The notes under the pieces were generated by a model. That model saw nothing but the letters and a program-made list of their open reading frames with translations. It ran no database searches and was not told the DNA's origin. A stretch of 64,000 nt of DNA from HK1 sp965221725 (GTDB lineage Bacteria > Pseudomonadota > Gammaproteobacteria > HK1), in NCBI GenBank assembly GCA_965221725.1, contig OZ244909.1:496001-560000 (forward strand), in the 5' to 3' direction. This document shows positions 48,965-58,755 of the stretch, piece by piece; positions within the stretch are counted from its first letter, which is position 1, and each line of letters begins with the position of its first letter. A program made the position numbers and the translations under genes.

Positions 48965-49540
48965 TCAGGCCGCGAGGGTTTCGATCAGGCCGCCCTTGCG
49001 CTGCAGCACCGTCACGCCCTGGGCCAGGGCCGCCTTCTTGAGATCGTCGTGGATGTGGAACGCGGCCAGCGCGAATCGCTGCCGACGCTCGGCGTGCTCG
49101 GGATACAGGCGCCGGAAATTCGGCGCCTTCTCCTCCAGCAAACGCCTGAGGTCGCTCTCGTGCGCCTTGTGCTTGACCTCCACCACGAACACCTCCCGAC
49201 CGTTCACCAGCAGCAGGTCGAACTCGTCCTCCACCCCGGCGCGGCTGCGCGTGACATTCCTGTCCATGAAGTCGAAACGCACTCCGGCCAGCACCGGATC
49301 GGCCTTGAGGCTGTTGTGGTAGAACTCCTCGGCCACCGCCCCCAGGTTGTTGCTCACGCCGCCATACATCTCCGCCATCTTGTCGATCTTGGCGGCGGTC
49401 TTCGCCAGCCTGGCGTCAGTGTCCGCCATCTGAGCAGCGTTTGCCGCCAACTGGGCGTCGGTCTTCGCCAACTGGGCGTCGGTGCGGTCCTGCGCGGCGG
49501 CCAGGCCGGCCACCAGCGCTTTCAGTTCCTCGTCGGTCAT
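48965..49540 (-). CDS. PD-(D/E)XK-like protein (DUF3782-like), copy 2
   Basis: 191 residues from ATG 49540, which has AGGAGG about 10 bp upstream; the longer frame to 49774 is not family-like. It is a close paralogue of 35407-35940 with the same VEDEFDLLLVNGREVFVVEV core followed by KHKA. It has a longer N-terminal coil containing repeated DAQLAxxDAQLA units. The two paralogues are each neighbours of a giant autotransporter on the same strand but in different relative order. Function is unknown. Confidence 0.7.
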   Translation of the reverse strand: MTDEELKALVAGLAAAQDRTDAQLAKTDAQLAANAAQMADTDARLAKTAAKIDKMAEMYGGVSNNLGAVAEEFYHNSLKADPVLAGVRFDFMDRNVTRSRAGVEDEFDLLLVNGREVFVVEVKHKAHESDLRRLLEEKAPNFRRLYPEHAERRQRFALAAFHIHDDLKKAALAQGVTVLQRKGGLIETLAA

Positions 49541-49752
49541 GGGCGGAAGCCTCCTGGCGCATCGGCAGCCCAGTATATCCCGCTGGATATCCCGCTGGTG
49601 TCCGCACCAGCATCCAGGAGGCCTGCGCCGCGGGAGTCCGCGGCCGCCAATCCGCGGCATATGCCCGCGCTCCCGTACGGTTTGTTCGAGAAGCGGCGCG
49701 CCCTGATGGAGTCCTGGTCGGCGTACCTTGCCGCCTGACGGGGCACTCGGCT

Positions 49753-50047
49753 TCAGACCGTATTGCCCACGCACACCACCACCCCGCGGAGGTCGGTCTC
49801 GTTGTCGGCGTCGATGAGGCGCGCGGGCGCGTGCGCATCAAGGGTGTGCAGGGTGCGGCGCCCGTCGTGCTCGACGAAGCGCCGGACAACGGTCTCCGCG
49901 CCCCGGTCGGGGTCGCGCACCGCGACCAGGCCGCCGTCGGCGAGGGGTACGTCGGGGTCAAATCCGGACGTGGTCGCCCGCGCGCACCCGCGGCGCCATG
50001 GCGTCGTTGGCGATGCGCACGATGCACGTCTCGGGGCCGAGCATCAT
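49753..50047 (-). pseudogene. S24/LexA-like peptidase domain remnant, frameshifted
   Basis: From an ATG near 50047 the minus strand reads MMLGPETCIVRIANDAMAPR then VRAGDHVRI, like the start of an S24 peptidase domain in phage-type repressors. A frameshift near 49965 moves to FDPDVPLADGGLVAVRDPDR and TVVRRFVEHDGRRTL, ending DLRGVVVCVGNTV at 49755. The N-terminal helix-turn-helix is absent. This is a dead fragment of a prophage- or island-type regulator. Confidence 0.62.
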
Positions 50048-50186
50048 TCGCCCGGCGCAGCGCGGCGGCGCCGCAGACGTGTCCGGGGCGGTTGCGCAAC
50101 GGGGGGCGGGGCAATCAACGCCACCCGTCGGTCTCACCGACCGAACACGGCGGCGCCCGCCGGGCGCGGGGAGCGCTGTGCTGCGC

Positions 50187-53100
50187 TCACCAGCGCACGG
50201 TGGCCTCGACGCCGACGGTGTGCGCGGGCGGTTCGGTGTCCTCTTCGCGGCGGGTCGCCTTCACCCCGAAGGTGAGGTCGGGGGCGGCGGGGGCGGCGGG
50301 CGTGAGTCGCCAGCCGAGGGTGGTCTCGCGGGTGTCGGGGCTGAGCCCGAGGGCGGCGTGGGGGCTCGCGGTGAAGCGCCCGCCGAGGGCGGAGAAGCCC
50401 CAGGCCCCTTCGAGCGTCCAGCGGGCCGCGGCATCGCTCTCGGTGCGGTCCGCGAGCGGGTCGGGGGCGAACAGTGCGTCCAGTCCGCCTTCGGCGCGGT
50501 CGCCGACGTCCTGGCGGAGACTGAGCGACGGCCCGCGCGCGCTCTCCGGACGGGGGTCGAAGGTGAGCGCGGCGGCGAGGCCGCGGTCGGTGAAGTCGTC
50601 GTCGTCGTGGGCGATGAGGGTGCGGCCCGAGAGGTCGAGCGAGAGGCCCAAGGTCGGGGCACTCCAGGCGAGTCCGCCGCCGAGTTCGAGCCCGAGGCCG
50701 GTCTCGGCATCGCCGCCGTCGTGGCGTACCCCCGCTTCGAGGGTCGGCGTGAGCTGGCTCTCGCCGTCGAAGGCGAGGCGGTAGCGCCCCTCCACGCCGA
50801 GCCGGAGCCGGGTCACGTCGGAGCGTGATGCGAGGAGGTCGCGGGTGCGGTCCGAAGCGGTGCGGGTCCACAGGGCGTCGGCGGTGAGTGCGAGTTCGGG
50901 GCCGGCGCCTTCTGGGGGTGGGGTCAGCACGGTGCCCCGAAGGCCCGCCGCAGCCATCGTCCACTCGGTGTCGGCGCGGTAGCGTCGATCCAGGGTCTTC
51001 AGTGTCACCTCGCCCGCGCCGCGGCCCGCCGCGCCCCAGAGCTTGAGGCGGGGGGTGGCGTCGAGTGCTGCGTAGGGGATGGCCGCGGTGAGCTGCGCGT
51101 CGAGGTCGCCGTCGCCCGCGCGGACCGCCCCGTCGCAGCGCACGGGGGTCGGGGCGTTCGTGGTCGAGCAGGGGTTGTCGCCCGTCGAGGCATAGCTGCC
51201 GTCAGAGGTGCTCTGCGTCAGCGCAAGGCCGAAGAGCCAGTCGCCGCGGGCGTAGTCCGCCCCGAGGAGCGCCGTGGTCACCGTGCCGTCGAGGGTGATG
51301 GCGGTGCCGTCGCCGCGCTCGGTGCCGTCGAAGGTGCTCCGGCTCGCCCGGCCCCAGAACGCCGCGGTGCCGCCGGTGGCGTCGGCGGGGCCGGTGAGGG
51401 TAAAGCGCGACCCGAGGAGGGCTTCCTCGGCGCTCAGGGTGCTGGGCGAGGGTGAAGACGTGTCGAAGGCGCCGGCGCCGAAGCGGTCGCCGAGCGGATC
51501 GGACCCCGCCGCGCCGAACTCGCGCGCAATCTCCGCCAGCGCCGCATCATCATCGTCCGGGACCGACGGGGCGGGGTCGAAGGTGAGCGCCCGGCCCGCG
51601 AGCGTGCCCTGCATGCCGGGGGTGCGCTCCGCGCTGAGTCGTCCCGCGATGCCCTCGAGCGCCTGCTCGGCGACGGTGCGCCCGAAGCGCGCGAGATAGG
51701 CCGCCGGCAGCGGGTCCGAGTTGGTGATGGTGCCGACGCCCACGGCCTTCGTGATGACTGCGCCCTCCGCCCGCGACAGCACCGCCTCGAAGGTCTCCTC
51801 CCCCTCGTCGTGCGCGTCGTCGTAGATGTACACCCAGCGGCGCTGCTCGGTCTCCCCGGGCGCGAACGTCACATCGTAGTAGGGGCGCGCGTAGTCGTAG
51901 TGCTCCCAGCGCGCCGACGGCGGGGTCGCGTCGCGGACGTCCATCCGCACCCGCACCGTCTTCTCCGAGGCGGGCGACAGCGTGATGGTGAACCGCATCG
52001 GCTCGCCCTCCCCGCCGCGCGCGTCGGAGATCGACAGCCCGGGCAGGGACGCGGCGCCGTCGTCGTCCGACACCCGCACCGCCGCCGACGGCGGGTCGCC
52101 CAGCCGGTAGCCCGCGCCCGCGGCGAGCCGCAGCGCCACCTCGCCGTCGGGCTCGTCGGTGGTGTCCTGAACGGTCGGCACCGCGACGGTGGCGGTGGCC
52201 GAGCCGGCGGCGATGGTGAGCGTCTTCGCGCCCTCGTCGCCGGCGGCCAGGAAGTCCGCGCCGTCGGCGTCGGCCACCGCGTAGTTCACCGCCAGGGCGG
52301 ACGCCGGCGCCGGGGTGACGGTGATCGTGAACACCGCGTCCGCCCCCTCGGCGACGCCCGCGCCCGCGGCCACCGTCACCGCCGGCGGCGGGTCGTCGTC
52401 GTCGGCGATGGCGAAGCTCAGGGAGCCCGAGGCCGCGGCGCCGCCGTCGGCGTTGGTCTCGACCGTCCCGATCGCCACCGTCACCGTCTCGCCCGCGCCC
52501 TCGTCGAGGCTGTCCGGCACCGCCGCCAGCGTCACCGTGGCCACCGCCGGGGCGCCGCTCGCGCCGACGAACTCCACATGCGGGCTGACGTAGGTGTGCA
52601 GCGGGCCGCAGTACACGCCCGGCGCCGGCGCGCACGCCGCCGTCCAGTCGGCCCCGCGCGCCGCCGCGCCGCCGAACACCAGCGGCACCCGCAGCGACTC
52701 GTGCGCCTCGAGCGTCCGCCCGAGCGTCACCGTGAACGCCTTGGTCCCGCCGTCCTCGGCGATGTCGCCCGCCGGGCCGGCGAGCGCCACCGTCGTCGCG
52801 TCGTCGTCGGCGACCCGCACTTCCGCCGAGGCCGGATCGCCCGGCGCGTAGCCGTCGCCCGAATCCACCGCCACCGACACGCTGCCGGACGGCTCGTCGG
52901 CGCTGTCCGCAACGGTCGCCACTTCGATGTCCGCCGAGCTTTCCCCGGCCCGGATGACGGCCGTCTTCGCGCCTTCGCCGTCGGCGGCCACGAAGTCCGC
53001 GTTCGCCGCGTCCGAGACCGTGTAGTTCACCGTCAGGTCGGCCGCGGGGGCCGGGGTGGCGGTGAGCGTGAACGCCGCGGCCGTCCCCTCGGTGACGCCC

Positions 53101-56100
53101 GCCCCGGCCGCCACCGCCACCCGCGGCGTGCTCGGCGGCGTCTGTGGCGTCTGTGGCGTCGTCTCCGGCACCCGCGGCGGCGTCCAGCCGGGGCAGGCCT
53201 CCAAGCGCTCGAGCTCAACGCGCACCGGGCGCCACCCGTCCCAGACGGCCTCGCCCGCGCGCGCCTCGGCCGCCGTGAACGGCGCCGCGTCGGGCGTGCC
53301 CGCCGGCTTCGCCCCGAAGGCGATCAGCACCCGGCGCCAGTTCTCACCGAAGTTGCGGGCCGGGTTGTTGCGGTTCTGTTCGTAGTAGCGCCGCACCGTG
53401 TCAATCAGGCCCGCCGCCGTCGCGGGGCAGGTCGCCGGCGCGGCGTCGTTGTCCGCCACCGCCACCGTGGCCGAAGCAGTGCTCCCCACCGTGTAGCCCG
53501 TCCCCGCCGACACCGCCGCGGTGACGGTCCCGTCGGGCTCATCGCGGGTGTCGTCCACCGTCCGCACCGCGAAGGTCGCCGTGCCGGAGGTCGGCACCGT
53601 CACCGTCCGCGCCCCGATCTGGCCGGACGCCGCGAAGTCGCCGCCCTGCGACACCGCCACCGACACCGCGAGCGGCGCCGCCGGGGGCGGGGCCGCCGTC
53701 AGCGTGAAGGTGGCGCCGGCGCCCTCCGACACCCCCGGCCCGGCCGCGATGGACACCCCCGGCACCGGCGGCGGCGCCCCCGCCGACGGCGTGGCGGACG
53801 CCTCGGACGAGGCCGCCCCGGCCAGCGCCCCGGCCAGGGCGCGCACCTCGAAGCCGTAGGCGGTGCCGTTCGCCAGATCCGCCACCGTGTGCGCCACCGT
53901 GTCCGCATCGCTGTCCGCGATGGGCGTCCAGTCCCCCCATGTGCCGGTGCCGGGCGGGGTGCGCCGCCGGACCTCGTAGCCGGTGATGCGGTTGCCGGAC
54001 GGTTTGGTCCAGCGCAGGACGACCCGGGCGTCGCCTGCCGCCGCCGTGAAGTCCGCCGGCGCCGCCGGCGCCACCGTCCCTTCGCCGTCGTTGTCCGTCA
54101 CCTGCACCGACGCCGACGCGGGGCTGCCCACCGTGTAGACGCTCGGCAGCGCGTTCACCGTCGCCGTCACCGCGCCGTCCGGCTCGTCCGCGCCGTCGTC
54201 GCGGGTCGCCACAGTGAACGACGCCGAGGTAGCGCCCGCCGCGAGCCGCACCCGCCGCTGGCCCTCATCGGCCGCGGCGAGGAAGTCGCCGCCGCCCGTC
54301 GCGTCCGCCACCGTGACGAAAAGGTCAAACGTCGTCGAGGCCGCGGCCGCTGCCGTCAGCGTGAACTCCACTTCCGCGCCCTCGGCGACCGGCCCGGGCG
54401 GCGAGGCGGCGATGGTGACGACCACCCGCTCCACCTCCAGCGCCTGCAGCGCCTTGGCCACCTCGAGCCAGCGCGCGCCGTGCGCCGCGGCGGGCGTGTA
54501 TCCGAGCAGGCGGGCGGGCGTGTAGGCGAGCGTGAGCGCCTCGCCGAAGGTCATCGGCTCGACGTCCGCCAAGTCGGAACCGGTCTGACCCAGCGCCTTG
54601 AGCGCCCGCTTCCAGTGCGCCACGCAGGCGTCTTGGGCGGCGCACGGGCTTTCCGCCGCCCAGCCCCGCACCTTGTCGGCGAGGCCGGCCAGGGGGGTGG
54701 CGCGCGCCGTGGCCGATTCCAGGCCCGGCCTGAACCCGGTCGCCGGCCGCGACCGCGCCCGCACCTGGAAGGCGTAGTCGGTGCCGCCGGCCAGGCCCCT
54801 CACCGTGTGGCTTCTCGTGCCGGCGCCGCTGTTGGGGATGGTCGTCCAGGCGCCCCAGGAGACGGGGTCGCCCGTGCCCCGGCGGTACTGGAAGTCGGCG
54901 GTGCGGTCGACGGCGGGCGCGGCGGGCGGCGCGTAGCGCCAGGCGAGCGCCACCGACCCCGCGCCCGGCGTGGCCGTCAGGCCGGTGGGGGCCGGGTGGG
55001 GCTGGTCGTCGTCCCGGATGGTGACGGTCGCCTCCTTGGGCGCGCCCACCGACACCCCGGCGGGGAGGTCCTGGGCGACAATGGTCACGCTGAACTCCTC
55101 CCTTTCCTCCGGCACGTTCTCGTCCTCGATGGCGATGCGCAGCTCCGCCGAGGTGTCCCCCGCCGGGAAATCGACCGTGTACGGGCCGCCCGCGAAGTCC
55201 GAGCCCGCGGTCGCGGTTCCATCGGTCGAGATGAGCCTGACCTGCGTCGCCGCGCCGCGCGCCGCCGACAGCTCCAGCGTGAGTTCGGCGTGGCTATCGT
55301 CGCCCTCGGCCACCGTCACCGCCGTCGAGCCCGAGGCGAAGGCGACCGTCGGGGCGTCGACGATGCGGAAGTCCGCCAGGTTGTCGGCGCCGGAGGCGCC
55401 GCCGCCGAGGCCGGTGCCGGAGCTCGCGTCCAGCGTGCCGAGGCCGATGACCACCGTCTCGCCGCCCGACTCAGCGGTGCTGTCGGTGGTGGCGCTCAGG
55501 GTCAGCGTGACCGAGTCGGCCGTGGTGCCGGTGCTCGGCCCGGTGAAGGTCACCATCGCATTGCCGGAATCAAGGTTCGCGCAGGTCACCCCGGTCGGCA
55601 GCGTCGTCGGGCAGGCCGTCGTGTAGTCCGTGCCCCGCGTCGCGGCGCCGCCGAAGGTGAGCGGCACCGGCAGCGCCTCGCCGCTCACGAGGCCGCGGCC
55701 CAGGGTGACGGTGAAGTCCTTCGTCCCGCCCTCGGCGACATCCCCGGCGGCGCCCGCCAGGGCCACCGTCGTCGGGTCGTTGTCCGCCACCGTGACGGTG
55801 GCCGCCGTGCCGCTGAGGTTGCGGTAGCTGCCGTCCCGGGAGGATGTGCTGTAGGCGACGGACAGTTCCCGGCCGAGCGGGCTGTCCGTGCTGTCGTCGG
55901 TGGCGCGCATCGTCACCGTCTGCGCCGAGTTCCAGGTCGAGGCGAGGAAAGCGAGCAGCGCGCTGCCGCCGAACGCGCCGCCGCCCGGGCCGGCGAGCTC
56001 CAGCCCGGCGGGGGCGGTGACGGTGACCGCGACGTTGTCCGACGGCCGGGTGCGCAGCGCCACCGTGAAGGTGGCCGTGTCCGAGGCGTCGCCCTCGGTG

Positions 56101-58355
56101 ACGGCCTGGTCCGTCGGCTGCGCCGCGGCCACGCCGGGCGTCGCGGCCGCCGGCGTCGCCGTCGCCTCGGACGAGGCCGCGCCCTCGAGCGTCCCGTCCA
56201 GGGCGCGGACCTGGAAGCCGTAGGCCGTGCCGTTCGTCAGGCCCGTGACCGTGTGCGTGGTGGTGGCGGCGGTGCTGCTGGCGATGGCCGTCCAGCTTCC
56301 CCAGCTGCCGGTGTCCGGCGGGGTGCGCTGGCGGAACTGGTAGCCGCTGATGGCGGCGTCGGACGGGTCGTCCCAGCTCAGGACCACTTGGCCGTCGCCC
56401 GCCGCGGCGGCGAAGCCCGCGGGCGCCAGCGGCGGGTCGTCGTCCTCGATGGTCAGCGTGTGCGTGGTCCGGGCGCCGAGGTCGTAGCCGGCGCCGTCGG
56501 CCAGGGTCAGGATGACCGTCTCGTCGCCCTCGCGCAGCGCGTCCTGGACGATGGAGATGGGGATGAACGCCCCGGTCGTGCCCGCGGACACGGCCACGCT
56601 GTCGCTGGCCGCCGCCGTGAAGTCCCCGTCCGAACCCCGGGTCGCGGTGCCGGTCACCGTGTAGGCCACCGTGAGCCCCGCCGACGGGGCCGGGTTGATA
56701 CTGATGGGAATGGACGCCGAAATGTTCTCGGGAGTTGCTCCCACGGAGGATGTGAACTGCGCCGACGGCGCCATCGGCGTGGCGCTCACCGTGTCCGAGG
56801 CCGCGCCGGTCAGCGTCCCGGCCACGGCGCGGATCTGGAAGCTGTACTCCGTGCCGTTGGCCAAGCCGCCGGACAGGATTATTGACGTGGTGTCGGCTCT
56901 GGAGTTGGGGGAATCCGTCCACTCCCCCCAGGTCACCGGATCGCCCGTCCCCCGGCGGTACTGGTACTTCGTGATGGCGCTGTTCGACGGGTCGTCCCAA
57001 CTCAGCCGGACAAGGCGGTCGCCCGCCTCGGCCGCGAGGCCCGTCGGCTTGGCGGGCGGCGGCGTCCTCGGCGTGGCGGACACGATGTCCGACAAGGCGC
57101 CGGGCAGGCTCACGGCCACGGCGCGGATCTGGAATTCGTAGGCGGTGCCGTTGGTCAGGCCCGAGCTAATGAAAATGAAATCGGGGACGGTTGCGGCAGG
57201 GAGTTGGCTCCAGACCGGCGGCCAGCTGCCGCCGCTTGCCCGGTAGCGCCACTGCCAATGGGTGATGCGGCTGTCTTTGGGGTCGTCCCAGCTCAGGGTC
57301 ACCTCGCCGTCGCCCGGCGTGGCGGTCAGGCCCGCCGGCTTGAGCGGCGGGGGGTAGGCCGCCGGCGTGGCGGTGGCGGCGTCCGAGGCGGCGCCGCACG
57401 CGCTCCCGGCGCAGGCGCGGATGCGCCAGCCGTACTGCGTGCCGTTGTCGAAGCCGCCGCGCGTGAAGCTGGTGCGGCCCGCGGCGCCGCCCATGTTGCG
57501 CCAGCCGCCCCAGGCGCCGGGGGTGCCGCGCCAGTTGTCCCACTGCCAGCGGGTGATGCGGCTGTCGCCCGGGTCCGTCCAGCGCAGCGTCACCTGGCCG
57601 CTGCCCGGGCCCGGCGCGGCCGTCAGGCCCGTCGGCTTGGCGGGCGGCGGGGCCATCGGCGTGGCGGTCGCGCTGGCCGATGAGGGGCTGAAGACACTCC
57701 CGGCTTTGGCGAAGATCTGGAAGGTGTATTCCGTGCCGTCGGTCAGGCCCGTCACCGTGTGGCTGGTGGTGTCGGCATCGCTTCCGGGAATAGGAAAAGT
57801 ATTCCATGCGCTGCCTGAGCGGATTCGGTAATCGTAGGAGGTGATGGTGTCGTCGCCCGGATCGGTCCAGTTCAGGTCAACCTCGCCGCTCGCATCGCCC
57901 GTCGTGGCCGTCAAACCCGTCGGCCTGGCCGGTGGGCGGATCGGTGTCCCGCTCACCGGGTCCGATGCGGTGCCCTCTACCGTCCCGGCCACCGCGCGGA
58001 TCTCGAAGCTGTACTCGGTGCCGTTCGTGAGGCCGGTGATGACGCGGGTGAGAGTGGCGTCAGTAAAGGAGCCCGCGAAGTTCGTCCAGCTCCCCCAGCT
58101 CAGGGGATCGCCCGTCCCCTGGCGGTACTGCCACCCGGTGATGTCGCTGTTGTTCGGGTTGGTCCATCTCAGGGTGACCACCCGGTTGCCCGCCGTCGCC
58201 GTCAGACCCGTCGGCTTCGCCGGCGCGGTCTGCGCCTCGGCGGCCGGGGCGGGGCCGAACAGCAGCGGCAGGGCGAGCAGGGCGGCGGCGAGGGCGCGGC
58301 GGAGGCCCGCCAAGGGGCCGGCCGCGGCGCGGGCGGGATGATGGAGGCCCGGCAT
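50187..58355 (-). CDS. Giant Fn3/Calx-beta autotransporter-like surface protein 2
   Basis: 2722 residues from ATG 58355, selected for the same signal peptide as protein 1. Five N-terminal Fn3 domains are seen (the first four nearly identical to protein 1). Calx-beta-like modules, more Fn3 domains, two helical modules (HWKRALKALGQ near 54600, FGENWRRVLIAFG near 53350) and further Calx-beta domains follow. The C-terminal barrel (from TAAFWGRASRST to the final VEATVRW) closely resembles that of protein 1. Domain order in the middle differs, and the 339-bp triple repeat is missing. It is probably an outer-membrane-anchored adhesin. The frame is open upstream through a 28-copy heptanucleotide repeat to 58721. 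Confidence 0.88.
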   Translation of the reverse strand: MPGLHHPARAAAGPLAGLRRALAAALLALPLLFGPAPAAEAQTAPAKPTGLTATAGNRVVTLRWTNPNNSDITGWQYRQGTGDPLSWGSWTNFAGSFTDATLTRVITGLTNGTEYSFEIRAVAGTVEGTASDPVSGTPIRPPARPTGLTATTGDASGEVDLNWTDPGDDTITSYDYRIRSGSAWNTFPIPGSDADTTSHTVTGLTDGTEYTFQIFAKAGSVFSPSSASATATPMAPPPAKPTGLTAAPGPGSGQVTLRWTDPGDSRITRWQWDNWRGTPGAWGGWRNMGGAAGRTSFTRGGFDNGTQYGWRIRACAGSACGAASDAATATPAAYPPPLKPAGLTATPGDGEVTLSWDDPKDSRITHWQWRYRASGGSWPPVWSQLPAATVPDFIFISSGLTNGTAYEFQIRAVAVSLPGALSDIVSATPRTPPPAKPTGLAAEAGDRLVRLSWDDPSNSAITKYQYRRGTGDPVTWGEWTDSPNSRADTTSIILSGGLANGTEYSFQIRAVAGTLTGAASDTVSATPMAPSAQFTSSVGATPENISASIPISINPAPSAGLTVAYTVTGTATRGSDGDFTAAASDSVAVSAGTTGAFIPISIVQDALREGDETVILTLADGAGYDLGARTTHTLTIEDDDPPLAPAGFAAAAGDGQVVLSWDDPSDAAISGYQFRQRTPPDTGSWGSWTAIASSTAATTTHTVTGLTNGTAYGFQVRALDGTLEGAASSEATATPAAATPGVAAAQPTDQAVTEGDASDTATFTVALRTRPSDNVAVTVTAPAGLELAGPGGGAFGGSALLAFLASTWNSAQTVTMRATDDSTDSPLGRELSVAYSTSSRDGSYRNLSGTAATVTVADNDPTTVALAGAAGDVAEGGTKDFTVTLGRGLVSGEALPVPLTFGGAATRGTDYTTACPTTLPTGVTCANLDSGNAMVTFTGPSTGTTADSVTLTLSATTDSTAESGGETVVIGLGTLDASSGTGLGGGASGADNLADFRIVDAPTVAFASGSTAVTVAEGDDSHAELTLELSAARGAATQVRLISTDGTATAGSDFAGGPYTVDFPAGDTSAELRIAIEDENVPEEREEFSVTIVAQDLPAGVSVGAPKEATVTIRDDDQPHPAPTGLTATPGAGSVALAWRYAPPAAPAVDRTADFQYRRGTGDPVSWGAWTTIPNSGAGTRSHTVRGLAGGTDYAFQVRARSRPATGFRPGLESATARATPLAGLADKVRGWAAESPCAAQDACVAHWKRALKALGQTGSDLADVEPMTFGEALTLAYTPARLLGYTPAAAHGARWLEVAKALQALEVERVVVTIAASPPGPVAEGAEVEFTLTAAAAASTTFDLFVTVADATGGGDFLAAADEGQRRVRLAAGATSASFTVATRDDGADEPDGAVTATVNALPSVYTVGSPASASVQVTDNDGEGTVAPAAPADFTAAAGDARVVLRWTKPSGNRITGYEVRRRTPPGTGTWGDWTPIADSDADTVAHTVADLANGTAYGFEVRALAGALAGAASSEASATPSAGAPPPVPGVSIAAGPGVSEGAGATFTLTAAPPPAAPLAVSVAVSQGGDFAASGQIGARTVTVPTSGTATFAVRTVDDTRDEPDGTVTAAVSAGTGYTVGSTASATVAVADNDAAPATCPATAAGLIDTVRRYYEQNRNNPARNFGENWRRVLIAFGAKPAGTPDAAPFTAAEARAGEAVWDGWRPVRVELERLEACPGWTPPRVPETTPQTPQTPPSTPRVAVAAGAGVTEGTAAAFTLTATPAPAADLTVNYTVSDAANADFVAADGEGAKTAVIRAGESSADIEVATVADSADEPSGSVSVAVDSGDGYAPGDPASAEVRVADDDATTVALAGPAGDIAEDGGTKAFTVTLGRTLEAHESLRVPLVFGGAAARGADWTAACAPAPGVYCGPLHTYVSPHVEFVGASGAPAVATVTLAAVPDSLDEGAGETVTVAIGTVETNADGGAAASGSLSFAIADDDDPPPAVTVAAGAGVAEGADAVFTITVTPAPASALAVNYAVADADGADFLAAGDEGAKTLTIAAGSATATVAVPTVQDTTDEPDGEVALRLAAGAGYRLGDPPSAAVRVSDDDGAASLPGLSISDARGGEGEPMRFTITLSPASEKTVRVRMDVRDATPPSARWEHYDYARPYYDVTFAPGETEQRRWVYIYDDAHDEGEETFEAVLSRAEGAVITKAVGVGTITNSDPLPAAYLARFGRTVAEQALEGIAGRLSAERTPGMQGTLAGRALTFDPAPSVPDDDDAALAEIAREFGAAGSDPLGDRFGAGAFDTSSPSPSTLSAEEALLGSRFTLTGPADATGGTAAFWGRASRSTFDGTERGDGTAITLDGTVTTALLGADYARGDWLFGLALTQSTSDGSYASTGDNPCSTTNAPTPVRCDGAVRAGDGDLDAQLTAAIPYAALDATPRLKLWGAAGRGAGEVTLKTLDRRYRADTEWTMAAAGLRGTVLTPPPEGAGPELALTADALWTRTASDRTRDLLASRSDVTRLRLGVEGRYRLAFDGESQLTPTLEAGVRHDGGDAETGLGLELGGGLAWSAPTLGLSLDLSGRTLIAHDDDDFTDRGLAAALTFDPRPESARGPSLSLRQDVGDRAEGGLDALFAPDPLADRTESDAAARWTLEGAWGFSALGGRFTASPHAALGLSPDTRETTLGWRLTPAAPAAPDLTFGVKATRREEDTEPPAHTVGVEATVRW

Positions 58356-58520
58356 GCGGGCCGCGGTGGAACGGGCGGGACTGTCAGGAGAGGGTGGGGT
58401 CCGAAGCGGGTCCGGGCGGCGGCGGGAGAGAGGTTCAGGCGCAGAGGCCGGCGGACGAGAGCGGCCCCGTGACGCGCCGGGTGGGCTCATGGCCGCGCCC
58501 CGGGCGCAGCACGAACTCTC

Positions 58521-58719
58521 GGCGTCCGGCGTCCGGCGTCCGGCGTCCGGCGTCCGGCGTCCGGCGTCCGGCGTCCGGCGTCCGGCGTCCGGCGTCCGGC
58601 GTCCGGCGTCCGGCGTCCGGCGTCCGGCGTCCGGCGTCCGGCGTCCGGCGTCCGGCGTCCGGCGTCCGGCGTCCGGCGTCCGGCGTCCGGCGTCCGGCGT
58701 CCGGCGTCCGGCGTCCGGC
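58521..58719 (+). repeat. Heptanucleotide microsatellite, about 28 copies, upstream of giant protein 2
   Basis: A perfect GGCGTCC repeat, 199 bp or 28.4 units, 166-364 bp upstream of the ATG at 58355. Since 7 is not a multiple of 3, each unit gained or lost shifts any reading frame crossing it; the minus strand is open in more than one frame. It starts shortly after the point where homology with the other giant gene ends (58469), so the two paralogues carry different simple repeats in the same position. Confidence 0.95.
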
Positions 58720-58723
58720 AATC

Positions 58724-58755
58724 ATTGTAACCCTCCCATCACCCCGGGGTGTCAA
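58724..58755 (-). promoter_or_regulatory. Possible sigma-70-like promoter upstream of the heptamer repeat
   Basis: On the minus strand TTGACA (58755-58750) and TACAAT (58729-58724) match the -35 and -10 consensus in 6/6 and 5/6 positions, but the spacer is 20 bp, longer than the ideal 17. Transcription would start just inside the heptamer repeat, placing it in the 5' leader of giant gene 2. Confidence 0.4.

Noticed and set aside
58521..58719. Heptamer array as a CRISPR
   Set aside because: It is a perfect 7-bp tandem repeat with no unique spacers and no cas genes nearby.
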